NCBI GenBank assembly: GCA_019416425.1
Contig: DXXK01000052.1
Location: 18,557-82,556, forward strand
Reading direction: 5' to 3'
Origin: Bacteroidales bacterium
GTDB taxonomy: Bacteria; Bacteroidota; Bacteroidia; Bacteroidales; Muribaculaceae
DNA: 64,000 nt
Of this stretch, positions 44,255 to 52,489 are shown in pieces. Each line of letters starts with the position of its first letter. The stretch's first letter is position 1. The translations under genes were made by a program, and so were the position numbers. A model generated the notes under the pieces. That model did not search any database, had not been told where the DNA came from, and was given only the letters and a program-made list of their open reading frames with translations.

Positions 44255-45454
44255 ATGTACAAGAATTTTAAAACACACCTGGAGAAAGAGTTGGCCGACA
44301 TCAAGGAGGCCGGGTTGTACAAGAACGAGCGCGTCATCGTGACGCCGCAGAGCAGTGACATCGAGGTCGAGAACGACGGTGCCAAGAACGAGGTGCTGAA
44401 CTTCTGCGCCAACAACTACCTTGGCCTGGCCGACAACAGCCGTCTGATCGAGGCCGCGAAGCGCGCCATGGACCAGCGCGGCTACGGCATGAGCTCCGTA
44501 CGCTTCATCTGCGGCACGCAGGACCTGCACAAGGAGCTTGAGGCCGCCATCAGCCGCTACTTCAAGACCGAGGACACCATCCTCTACGCTGCATGCTTCG
44601 ATGCAAACGGCGGTCTGTTCGAGCCTCTCTTCACCGAGGAGGACGCCATCATCAGCGACGCGCTGAACCACGCCTCCATCATCGACGGCGTACGTCTGTG
44701 CAAGGCCAAGCGCTTCCGCTACAAGAACGCCGACATGGAGGACCTGGAGCGCTGCCTGAAGGAGGCCGCCGACTGCCGCTACCGCATCATCGCCACCGAC
44801 GGCGTGTTCTCGATGGACGGCAACGTGGCCCCAATGGACAAAATCTGCGAGCTGGCCGAAAAGTACGACGCACTGGTGATGGTTGACGAGAGCCACTCGG
44901 CCGGCGTGGTCGGCAAGCGTGGTCGCGGAGTGGCCGAGAAATTCGACGCCTACGGCAGGATCGACATCTTCACCGGCACGTTGGGCAAGTCGTTCGGCGG
45001 CGCCATGGGCGGCTTCACCACCGGCCCGAAGGAGATAATCGACATGCTGCGCCAGCGCTCGCGTCCCTATCTGTTCTCCAACTCGGTTGCCCCCGCGATT
45101 GTAGGCGCAAGCCTGGAGATGTTCAAGATGCTGGACGAGAGCGACGAGCTGCACGACCGTCTGATGGACAACGTTGAATATTTCCGCACCCGTATGCTGG
45201 AGGCCGGCTTCGACATCAAGCCCACTCAGAGCGCCATCTGCGCCGTCATGCTCTACGACGCCAAGCTGAGCCAGGACTTCGCCGCCGAGATGCAGAAGGA
45301 AGGCATCTACGTGACCGGCTTCTACTACCCGGTCGTACCGAAGGGACAGGCCCGCATCCGTGTGCAGCTCAGTGCAGCCCACACCCGCGAGCAGCTCGAC
45401 AAGGCCATCGCTGCCTTCGTCAAGGTCGGCAAGAAGCTCAACGTCATCAAGTAA
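44255..45454 (+). CDS. kbl: 2-amino-3-ketobutyrate CoA ligase (glycine C-acetyltransferase)
   Basis: PLP enzyme that splits 2-amino-3-ketobutyrate with CoA to glycine and acetyl-CoA. The length is 399 residues, as in E. coli Kbl. The PLP lysine is in FTGTLGKSFGGAMGGF. VDESHSAGVVGKRGRG and NNYLGLADN are alpha-oxoamine synthase blocks. The start is set at 44255 (MYKNFKTHLEKEL) because the longer frame adds 27 residues with no family match. It forms the threonine-to-glycine pathway with the divergent dehydrogenase. Confidence 0.95.
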   Translation: MYKNFKTHLEKELADIKEAGLYKNERVIVTPQSSDIEVENDGAKNEVLNFCANNYLGLADNSRLIEAAKRAMDQRGYGMSSVRFICGTQDLHKELEAAISRYFKTEDTILYAACFDANGGLFEPLFTEEDAIISDALNHASIIDGVRLCKAKRFRYKNADMEDLERCLKEAADCRYRIIATDGVFSMDGNVAPMDKICELAEKYDALVMVDESHSAGVVGKRGRGVAEKFDAYGRIDIFTGTLGKSFGGAMGGFTTGPKEIIDMLRQRSRPYLFSNSVAPAIVGASLEMFKMLDESDELHDRLMDNVEYFRTRMLEAGFDIKPTQSAICAVMLYDAKLSQDFAAEMQKEGIYVTGFYYPVVPKGQARIRVQLSAAHTREQLDKAIAAFVKVGKKLNVIK

Positions 45455-45513
45455 GTCAGAAGTCAGAGCGATGAAGTAATAGGTGGTTTCCAAGCCACTC
45501 GGATACATTCAAT

Positions 45514-45559
45514 ACATGGAAAGCCCCTCGGTCCTAAGGAACCGAGGGGCTTTCCATGT
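45514..45559. terminator. 19-bp perfect hairpin between kbl and tRNA-Leu
   Basis: Arms 45514-45532 and 45541-45559 are exact complements, with an 8-nt loop cctaagga. The last base of the right arm is the tRNA-Leu discriminator base. The aaag...cttt flanks suit a bidirectional terminator, but the T-tract is only ttt. Confidence 0.55.
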
Positions 45560-45640
45560 GCGCACGATAGGACTCGAACCTACACGTCGTCAGACACTAG
45601 ATCCTAAGTCTAGCGCGGCTACCAATTACGCCACGTGCGC
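45559..45640 (-). tRNA. tRNA-Leu (anticodon TAG)
   Basis: An 82-nt class II tRNA with acceptor stem gcgcacg/cgtgcgc, anticodon stem ctaga/tctag with loop cttagga (anticodon TAG), the long variable arm expected for leucine, and T arm with gttcgag. CCA is not encoded. A promoter lies just upstream. Confidence 0.95.
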
Positions 45641-45652
45641 TGATTCTGCCTG

Positions 45653-45684
45653 CAAAGTTAGGCAAAATCATCGGATTTTGCAAA
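45653..45684 (-). promoter_or_regulatory. Promoter of tRNA-Leu
   Basis: Minus-strand -7 TAACTTTG (45660-45653), 20-nt spacer, -33 TTTG (45684-45681). Confidence 0.65.
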
Positions 45685-45688
45685 TGAC

Positions 45689-45766
45689 AATCCCGATTAA
45701 TCGGGATTAAACAATGTTAATCAAGATTAATAGGGACTTATCAGGATTAATCGGGATTGATCCCGA
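45689..45766. repeat. Array of palindromic GATTAAT(C/A)GGGA repeats
   Basis: Three copies of the 12-mer start at 45695, 45725 and 45745. The first is part of a perfect 20-bp palindrome (45689-45708). The third runs into a near-palindrome tcgggattgatcccga (45751-45766). They lie between the tRNA-Leu promoter and the end of the efflux operon. Confidence 0.65.
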
Positions 45767-45774
45767 CAGTCTTG

Positions 45775-46068
45775 TCAGATTGTCTTCTCGACGTTCCAGG
45801 TGAAGGCGCGGAGTCCCAGCATGGGCTTGGACTCGTCCAGCTCGTGGAGGCGCTCCAGCAACAGGTCGACCTTGTCGTCGTCCACCATCGTCAGGATTGC
45901 CGAGGCCAGCGATGGCCAGGCATGCGTGCCATAGTGCGGATCGCCCGTCTTCGAGCCGCGGCCCTGCACCTCTCCGAAGGCCGTGAAGCCCCGGCAGGAG
46001 GTGCGGTTCAGTACATCGATTATATTCTCATGATGCGCCATATCATAGGCGATAAACACTGCTTTCAT
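45775..46068 (-). CDS. Small PII-like transporter-associated protein (PG0541-type)
   Basis: A 97-residue protein beginning MKAVFIAYDMAHHENIIDVL and including a GFTAFGEVQGRGSKTGDPHYGTHAWPS-type segment. The fold and GRGS loop resemble small PII-like proteins. Similar proteins are found beside RND efflux pumps in Bacteroidetes. It lies 11 nt after the pump gene at the end of that operon. The start at 46068 is preferred over a longer frame that runs into the pump gene. Its role may be to sense or modulate the pump, which is inference. Confidence 0.75.
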   Translation of the reverse strand: MKAVFIAYDMAHHENIIDVLNRTSCRGFTAFGEVQGRGSKTGDPHYGTHAWPSLASAILTMVDDDKVDLLLERLHELDESKPMLGLRAFTWNVEKTI

Positions 46069-46079
46069 TTTCCAATCAT

Positions 46080-49000
46080 TTATTTGGTGACTACCGGTTT
46101 GGTGGCCAAAGCCTTGTGATGCTTGCGGCGCTGGTTCTTGATACCGTTGCCGGCGAATACGCAGTACAGCGTCGGCACGAACAGCAGCGTCAGAATGGTG
46201 GAGAATGTCAGACCACCGATCACAGCCGTACCCATAGGACGCCACATCTCGGCACCCTCGCCTGATCCAATCGCCATGGGCACCATACCCAGGATGGTGG
46301 TCAGTGTGGTCATGACAACAGGACGCAGACGCGACCGGCCGCCGTCGATCACGGCACGCTTGATCGACATGCCGCGCTCACGGTTCAGCGTGATGTAGTC
46401 GATCAGCACGATACCGTTCTTGACCACAATACCGATCAGCATGATTGCACCGATCATGGACATGATGTTCAGCGTATGGCCGGTGAGCCACAGTATCAGG
46501 AACACGCCCGAGAATGCGAACAGCAGCGATGTCATGATGATGCCGGGATAGGTGAACGACTCGAACTGTGCCGCCATCACGATGTACACCAGGATGATAA
46601 TCAGCACGCCCAGCATCAGCAGATCGGCGAACGAATCCTGCTGGTCCTCGTAGGAACCGGCGATCTGGATCGAGATGTTGGACGGGATGTCCATGCCGTC
46701 GATCGCGGCCTCGGCATCGGCCACGATCTCACTCATGGGACGGCCGTCCACGACAGCCGACACGGTGATGACACGCTCGCGGTCCTTACGCTCGATGGTA
46801 GGAGGAGTGCTGCGCTCTACCACCTTGCCCAGCTCCTTCAGACGGATGGCCTTGCCGGTATTGGAGTAGATCATGATGTTCTCGATATCCTCGATGCTGG
46901 TACGGCTGTCCGGCTCGTACATCACCTTGACGTCGTACTCCTCGCCTTCCTCGCGGAACTGCGTTGCCGTAGCACCATTGATACGGTTACGCAGGTAGTA
47001 GGCTGCCGTCTGCAGGTTGATGCCGTACATGGCCAGCTTCTCGCGGTCAAAGTCCACCTGATACTCCGGCTGATAGTCGGAACGGGAGATTGTTACGTCC
47101 GCGGTACCCTCCATATCCTGCAGGGCACCCTTAAGCTGGATGGCCACGGAGTCGGTTTCGGCAAAGTCGTAACCGTAGATCTCGAAGTCCACGGTGGACT
47201 GACCGCTCATGGACGATCCACGGCCGCCACCCACATTGACCTGGGCCTTCTTGAACTCCGGGAACTGCGTCTCGATGTCCTTACGCATGTCGTCGGCGAT
47301 CTCGGCGATGCCGCGCTTACGGTCGGAGGGGTCCTTCAGGCGGACGTTCATCGACACGATGTGCGGACCGTTGTCGGACAGCGAGGCGAACGTATTGTCT
47401 GAGCTTGCGGGACCGACGGTAAAGTTAGACACAAGAATCTCGGGATACTTGGCACGCCACAGCGAGTCCAGACGCGATGTCGCGTCCAGGGCCTCCGACT
47501 CACGCGCTCCGATGGGCAGCTCCAGGCTGACGCCGATACGCGAGTTGTCGGACATCGGGAAGAATTCCGTACCCACGAAACGCATCAGGAAGATGGAGCC
47601 TGCGAAAATGGCCAGACAGACCACGATCGTAGCGGCGCGATGGCTCGTGACACGTTTCAGCTGGCGTGCGTACCAAGCGTCGAACTTATCCAGACCTTTC
47701 TCCACGTAGGAATACCAGTTCTTCTTGTGGTGACCACCCCTCTCATCCTGCGGACGGAGACGCAGCCACTGCGAGCAGAGCATCGGGGTCAGCGACAACG
47801 CGCAGGTGGTGGAGATAATCATCATGATGGTCACCATCCAGCCTAACTGACGGAACATGACGCCGGTCATACCTGTGACCATGGTCAGCGGGAAGAACAC
47901 CGCAATCAGGGTCAGCGTGGACGCGATTACGGAGATGGCCACCTCGTTGGTACCGTGGACGGCCGCCTGTTTCGGAGCTGCTCCGCGCTCAATGTGTGTC
48001 GTGACGTTCTCCAGAACCACTATGGCGTCGTCCACCACCATACCGATCGATATGGACAAGGCAGACAGCGAGATGATGTTGAGCGAATTGCCCGTGATGT
48101 ACAGGTAGATGAACGAGGCGATCAACGAGATCGGAATGGTGATGACGATGATCATGGTGGCACGCCAGCGTCCCAGGAACAGGAACACCACGATGGCCAC
48201 GAACAGCAGGGCGTAGAGCACGGTCTCGACAAGCGAGGCGATGGTGTTGCGGATGTTGTCCGACGTATCGACGATCACGCCGATCTTGATGTCGGAAGGC
48301 AGGTCCTTCTCCAGCTTGGGAAGCATCTCCTTGACCTTGTCGGAAATCTCGACCGAGTTTGCGCCGGACTGCTTCTGGATGATGATCATAGCACCCTCCT
48401 TGCCGTTGTTGTAGGTGTGCTGCGTACGCTCCTCGACTGAGTCGACTATGCGTGCCACATCGCGGAGGTAGACGGTCTTGCCCTGATAGGAACCCACGGG
48501 AAGGGACGCTAACTGCGATGACTCGTCGAACTCACCCTGCACGCGCAGGGCATATGTGTTGGAGCCGATATCGAACGAACCGCCGGGGATGTTGCGGTTC
48601 TCGGCGCCGATCGTAGCCGAGATGGACTCCACCGTCAGGTTGTAGGCCTCCAGGCGGTTGGGATCAACATATACGTGGATCTCGCGCTTGGGGGCACCCG
48701 AGATGGACACCGTGCCGACACCGTCGATACGTGCCAGCGGGTTGGCCAGGTTCTCGTCAAGGATCTTGTACAGACCCGGCATCGACTCTTTGGCCTGCAC
48801 GGACAGCAGGCAGATAGGAATCATGTCCGTCGAGAACTTAAAGATGATGGGGTTCATCGCATCGTCGGGAAGCGACGACTCCACCATGTCCAGCTTGTCG
48901 CGGACATCGTTGGTCAGGTTGTCGATATCATATCCGTACTCGAACTCCAGGGTGATGACCGAAGTGTTCTCGCGGCTGGTGCTGCTGACATGCTTCAGGT

Positions 49001-49226
49001 GCTCCACGGAGTTGAGAGTATTCTCAAGCGGTTTTGTGACGTTCTGCTCTATATCCTTGGCACTGGCACCGGGATACATGGTGATGACCATGATGGTGTT
49101 GGTGTCGATATCAGGATACAGGTCGATAGGCAGCTTGGCCAGGGAGAAAAGACCCAGGATCACTACCGTCACGAAACAGAGCAGGGTCGTGATGGGGCGC
49201 TTGACTGAGGCGCTGTAGATACTCAT
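46080..49226 (-). CDS. Efflux RND transporter permease (AcrB/HAE1-like)
   Basis: Proton-driven inner-membrane pump of 1048 residues. The two repeated halves each have a first helix, a large periplasmic porter loop and a six-helix bundle. The proton-relay aspartates are in SIGMVVDDAIVVLENV, and GxSxEF-like motifs and a C-terminal basic tail are visible. The adaptor and TolC genes lie upstream, so the three make a tripartite exporter. Drug or metabolite specificity cannot be told from sequence. Confidence 0.95.
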   Translation of the reverse strand: MSIYSASVKRPITTLLCFVTVVILGLFSLAKLPIDLYPDIDTNTIMVITMYPGASAKDIEQNVTKPLENTLNSVEHLKHVSSTSRENTSVITLEFEYGYDIDNLTNDVRDKLDMVESSLPDDAMNPIIFKFSTDMIPICLLSVQAKESMPGLYKILDENLANPLARIDGVGTVSISGAPKREIHVYVDPNRLEAYNLTVESISATIGAENRNIPGGSFDIGSNTYALRVQGEFDESSQLASLPVGSYQGKTVYLRDVARIVDSVEERTQHTYNNGKEGAMIIIQKQSGANSVEISDKVKEMLPKLEKDLPSDIKIGVIVDTSDNIRNTIASLVETVLYALLFVAIVVFLFLGRWRATMIIVITIPISLIASFIYLYITGNSLNIISLSALSISIGMVVDDAIVVLENVTTHIERGAAPKQAAVHGTNEVAISVIASTLTLIAVFFPLTMVTGMTGVMFRQLGWMVTIMMIISTTCALSLTPMLCSQWLRLRPQDERGGHHKKNWYSYVEKGLDKFDAWYARQLKRVTSHRAATIVVCLAIFAGSIFLMRFVGTEFFPMSDNSRIGVSLELPIGARESEALDATSRLDSLWRAKYPEILVSNFTVGPASSDNTFASLSDNGPHIVSMNVRLKDPSDRKRGIAEIADDMRKDIETQFPEFKKAQVNVGGGRGSSMSGQSTVDFEIYGYDFAETDSVAIQLKGALQDMEGTADVTISRSDYQPEYQVDFDREKLAMYGINLQTAAYYLRNRINGATATQFREEGEEYDVKVMYEPDSRTSIEDIENIMIYSNTGKAIRLKELGKVVERSTPPTIERKDRERVITVSAVVDGRPMSEIVADAEAAIDGMDIPSNISIQIAGSYEDQQDSFADLLMLGVLIIILVYIVMAAQFESFTYPGIIMTSLLFAFSGVFLILWLTGHTLNIMSMIGAIMLIGIVVKNGIVLIDYITLNRERGMSIKRAVIDGGRSRLRPVVMTTLTTILGMVPMAIGSGEGAEMWRPMGTAVIGGLTFSTILTLLFVPTLYCVFAGNGIKNQRRKHHKALATKPVVTK

Positions 49227-49252
49227 GGTTCGGAATTTATAATTCTACCTCA

Positions 49253-50314
49253 TTATTTTGAAACCTCTACTTTGGCGCCGTTGGCCAGACGTGCCTGGCC
49301 GCTCACAACCACCTGCGAGCCGGATTCCACGCCGCTGATCAGCTCGTAGCTGTCGCCCAGGCGCTGCCCCAGCTCAACCTTGTTGAACGACACGGTGCCG
49401 TCCTGGTTGTAGACATATACATAATGGTCGCCGGACCCGGTCTGCTTCACAACAGCCTTGTCGGGCACCACGACGCGCTCGGCCTGCCCTAAGTTCAGGG
49501 TCACGCGGCCGAACATGCCGGGCAGCACCTTGTTGTCGCCGTTGGGCATGGTCACCTCGACGCCGAACGTACGGCTCTGGGCATCCACCGTAGGCATGAT
49601 CGTAGTGACCGTGCCGCTGAACTCCTCGTCGCCGTAGGTGTCGAACTTCAGGACGGCGGGCATACCCTTGCGGATATGGGGCAGGTCGCCCTCCGACACG
49701 TTGATGACTGCCTTGACAGGCTGCGTACGGGCCACGGTCAGGATAGGCAGGTTGGCGGTCATGTCGCCCGGATCATAGTTGCGTGCAGTGACCACACCCG
49801 ATATAGGCGAAGTCAGCACCGTGTTCTCGCGGGCATGACGCAGCGTACGCTCGGCCGTGGCCAGCGCGTTCTTGGCGTTGACCAGCTGGATCTCCATCTG
49901 GTCCACCTGCTGCTTGGTGCCGCCGCCGATCTTGTAGAGCTCAACTGCGCGGTCGTAATTAAGCTGCACGTTGTGGAGGTTGGCGCGGGCGTTGTCCACC
50001 TGCGACTCGTAGCTGAACGTGTTGACGTCGTCCAATACCACCACCTTCTGTCCGGCCGACACCCGCTGACCCTCGTCCACAAGGATCTGCTTGATACGGT
50101 TCGGCATCGAGCTGCTGATGTTGTTCAGCAGTTCCGGCTCGACAGTAGCCGTATAGTTGCCGTTCTGGTCAACGGTACGGGCATATACCTGAGCAACCTT
50201 CACTACTGGTAGTTTCTCCTCGTTGGCGGCTTCCTTCTTCTCCTTGTCGCCCTGACAGGATACGGCCATCGCCGACAGAAGGCCGATGGCTGCGATCGAT
50301 AAGTACTTATTCAT
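49253..50314 (-). CDS. Efflux RND periplasmic adaptor subunit
   Basis: Membrane-fusion protein of 353 residues. The lipoprotein signal has lipobox AVSC. A lipoyl-like half motif (VDEGQRVSAGQKVVVLDD), a helical hairpin (about 95-150), then the second lipoyl half (TSPISGVVTARNYDPGD), beta-barrel and membrane-proximal domains follow. It bridges pump and TolC. It lies 26 nt before the pump gene. Confidence 0.94.
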   Translation of the reverse strand: MNKYLSIAAIGLLSAMAVSCQGDKEKKEAANEEKLPVVKVAQVYARTVDQNGNYTATVEPELLNNISSSMPNRIKQILVDEGQRVSAGQKVVVLDDVNTFSYESQVDNARANLHNVQLNYDRAVELYKIGGGTKQQVDQMEIQLVNAKNALATAERTLRHARENTVLTSPISGVVTARNYDPGDMTANLPILTVARTQPVKAVINVSEGDLPHIRKGMPAVLKFDTYGDEEFSGTVTTIMPTVDAQSRTFGVEVTMPNGDNKVLPGMFGRVTLNLGQAERVVVPDKAVVKQTGSGDHYVYVYNQDGTVSFNKVELGQRLGDSYELISGVESGSQVVVSGQARLANGAKVEVSK

Positions 50315-50335
50315 GGGTTATCTGTTTTTCTATGG

Positions 50336-51685
50336 TTACTTGGAAGTTGCAGTGGCCGGGATGCCGAGTTCCTCCTCCTTGCCGAGAAGGGTGTCAAGCT
50401 CGGACGTGGATACGAGGTAATTGTAAATGGCCTGAAGATAGGCCAGCTGGGCCGACGTATTGGCCACCTCGGCGTCGCGCAGGTTCAGATAGGAGGCCGC
50501 CCCGATCTCGAAGCTCTTCTGCATGATCTCGTAGGCCTTGGCCGCCTGCTTCACGCCATCCTCGCTGGACTTGATCTGACGCACCTGCTTGTTGATGTTG
50601 TCCATGGCCAGGTCCACCTGCATGTTCAGATTGTTGACCAGGTTCTCACGCTGGTAGGCCATCTCGTTGTACTGAATCTTGGCCTGCTTCACGGCGTTGA
50701 GGCGTCCAAGACCATTGAAGATGGGTACCTGAATGGCCAGTCCAACGGTGCTGTAGGGATTGAACTGCTGGTTGCGCACGGCGTTGCCACTGCTCATGGC
50801 GTTCCAGTTCATGTTGTAGGACAATCCTAATGTAGGGATCCATGCGAATTTCCGGAGCGTCAGCGTCTGCTTCAGCATCTTGGTCTGCAGATCCAGGCTG
50901 CGGAGTGATGTGTTGCGCGACAGGTCACGCTCGGCGCCGAGCTGGTAACCGTACATCTCGCGCTGCATGTCGCGCAGGGTGATGCTGGGCATCACGGCGA
51001 CCTCGCTGTCCATTCCCATCAGCATCTTCAGCAACAGCGAGGCCTGCTTGATGCTGATGTCTGCCTGCAGGAGCTCGGGCTCGACGTTCGACACCTGTAC
51101 CGAACTGCGCAGCACGTCGTACTCCGACGCTGTACCCTGCTCGAACTGCTTCTGGTAGATATCGGCGTTCATCTTTGCGATGTCGTAGTTCTGCTGTATC
51201 ACGTTCTTGGAGGCCACAGCCAGCAGCAACGCATAGTACGCCTTATTGACGTTATTGACCAGGTCGAGACGCGACGCGCGCGAGCTCTCGAGCGACGCCA
51301 GAATCTGGGTGTCGCTTATCTGAAGCGATTTCCACAGCTGGGCGTTGACCAACGGCATCGAGGCCGAGAAGCCGAAGTTCCAGGTATTGTCAGTACCCAT
51401 CTTGAACTGCTGAGTCTGTCCGCCCATGTTCATGGACACCGTCTGCAGCTTGATGGTTCGCTGATAGGCTCCCGAGAAATCGATGTTCGGGAACAGATTG
51501 GCCAGAGTCTCGCGCTTGCTGTAATCCATACGTTTCACCTCCATGTCGGCCACCCGGATGGTCGGATTGTCCTGCAGGGCGATAGTAACGCATTCGTTGC
51601 GTGAGAGTCTCACGGTGTCGTTGGCCATGGCCGGCAGTACCGACAGCGCAAGCAACGACAGTGCCAGCGGTTTTAAGAGATTCAT
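50336..51685 (-). CDS. TolC family outer-membrane efflux protein
   Basis: Outer-membrane channel of 449 residues with a signal peptide (MNLLKPLALSLLALSVLPAMA). Two repeats of long coiled-coil helices are each introduced by a TolC-like block (RLSRNECVTIALQDNPTIRVADMEVKR-type; SLDLQTKMLKQTLTLRKFAW). It lies 21 nt after the TetR gene and 21 nt before the adaptor gene. Confidence 0.93.
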   Translation of the reverse strand: MNLLKPLALSLLALSVLPAMANDTVRLSRNECVTIALQDNPTIRVADMEVKRMDYSKRETLANLFPNIDFSGAYQRTIKLQTVSMNMGGQTQQFKMGTDNTWNFGFSASMPLVNAQLWKSLQISDTQILASLESSRASRLDLVNNVNKAYYALLLAVASKNVIQQNYDIAKMNADIYQKQFEQGTASEYDVLRSSVQVSNVEPELLQADISIKQASLLLKMLMGMDSEVAVMPSITLRDMQREMYGYQLGAERDLSRNTSLRSLDLQTKMLKQTLTLRKFAWIPTLGLSYNMNWNAMSSGNAVRNQQFNPYSTVGLAIQVPIFNGLGRLNAVKQAKIQYNEMAYQRENLVNNLNMQVDLAMDNINKQVRQIKSSEDGVKQAAKAYEIMQKSFEIGAASYLNLRDAEVANTSAQLAYLQAIYNYLVSTSELDTLLGKEEELGIPATATSK

Positions 51686-51706
51686 AATATTCTGAAATGT
51701 TTGTTG

Positions 51707-52351
51707 TTATTCGTCTGTATATGCCTCCGAGGCTGGTTCTGAAGTCTTGAAGTACCCGGTCAGGTTCTCCAGCACCTCCATCCCCTTGGGTGTGGCGATG
51801 CTTCGCAGGAACGCCAGACTGATGGTGTTGAAAGTCTGCAGCAGCGTCACGTCGGCGGGGAAATGTTCCTCCATGCGTTTCAGGGATTCCATCTGGAGAA
51901 TGAACAGGCGGCTCATGATCCGGTAGTCCACGTCGGGGCGGAACACACCCTCCTTGACACCGGCCTCGAAACCCTGCAGCATGTGGTTGGCGGCAACCCC
52001 CTCGTCGTAAGTGGAACGTAGCCTTGGGAAGTAATCGTCCATGTCGCGGAAGAAGGCCATGTCCACCTCGTTCATGGTGCGCTGATGGAACTTCAGCGCC
52101 AGGACTATCGCCTCCATCGTGTTCTCGGCCTTCGACACAACTTCCGTCATGCGCTCGCGCATCTTGCACTGCATCTTGCGCATCGTCTCGATGATCATGT
52201 CCTCCTTACTGCCAAAAATTTCATACAGAGTGCGTTTCGACATCCCGAGGCTTTTGGCCACGAAATCCATAGTCAGGTTCTTCACTCCCTTCTTTATCAA
52301 CAATGGGTAAATCCTGGAGACCAGGTTCGACCGGTATTCTTCTGATGTCAT
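51707..52351 (-). CDS. TetR/AcrR family transcriptional regulator
   Basis: The 214-residue protein has an N-terminal helix-turn-helix (LTMDFVAKSLGMSKRTLYEIFGSKEDMI, about residues 24-52) and a variable helical ligand-binding part. It is the first gene of the efflux operon and so probably represses its own transcript and the pump. A 14-bp palindrome overlapping its promoter is a candidate operator. Confidence 0.93.
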   Translation of the reverse strand: MTSEEYRSNLVSRIYPLLIKKGVKNLTMDFVAKSLGMSKRTLYEIFGSKEDMIIETMRKMQCKMRERMTEVVSKAENTMEAIVLALKFHQRTMNEVDMAFFRDMDDYFPRLRSTYDEGVAANHMLQGFEAGVKEGVFRPDVDYRIMSRLFILQMESLKRMEEHFPADVTLLQTFNTISLAFLRSIATPKGMEVLENLTGYFKTSEPASEAYTDE

Positions 52352-52374
52352 TTTATTAGCTTAGAAAGACGGTG

Positions 52375-52405
52375 CAAATTTAAACAAAAAACTTGAAACC
52401 ACAAA
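52375..52405 (-). promoter_or_regulatory. Promoter of the TetR-efflux operon
   Basis: Minus-strand -7 TAAATTTG (52382-52375), 19-nt spacer, -33 TTTG (52405-52402). The -33 element falls in the loop of the palindrome at 52387-52421. Confidence 0.55.
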
Positions 52406-52421
52406 ACGGTTTCAAGTTTTT
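52387..52421 (-). terminator. Perfect 14-bp inverted repeat: terminator of the acyl-CoA ligase gene and/or TetR operator
   Basis: aaaaacttgaaacc (52387-52400) pairs with 52408-52421, with a 7-nt loop. On the minus strand the stem ends in a T-run, as a terminator would. It also covers the -33 region of the TetR promoter, as an operator would. Confidence 0.7.
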
Positions 52422-52489
52422 CAATGTAAATATGATGTGTATTTCAGAACAGGTCTATTCGGCATATCCAGGCGCCCCGCCTTCCTGCA

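Noticed and set aside
45514..45640. Phage or integrative element attachment site at tRNA-Leu
   Set aside because: No integrase gene and no partial tRNA repeat are visible in the window.
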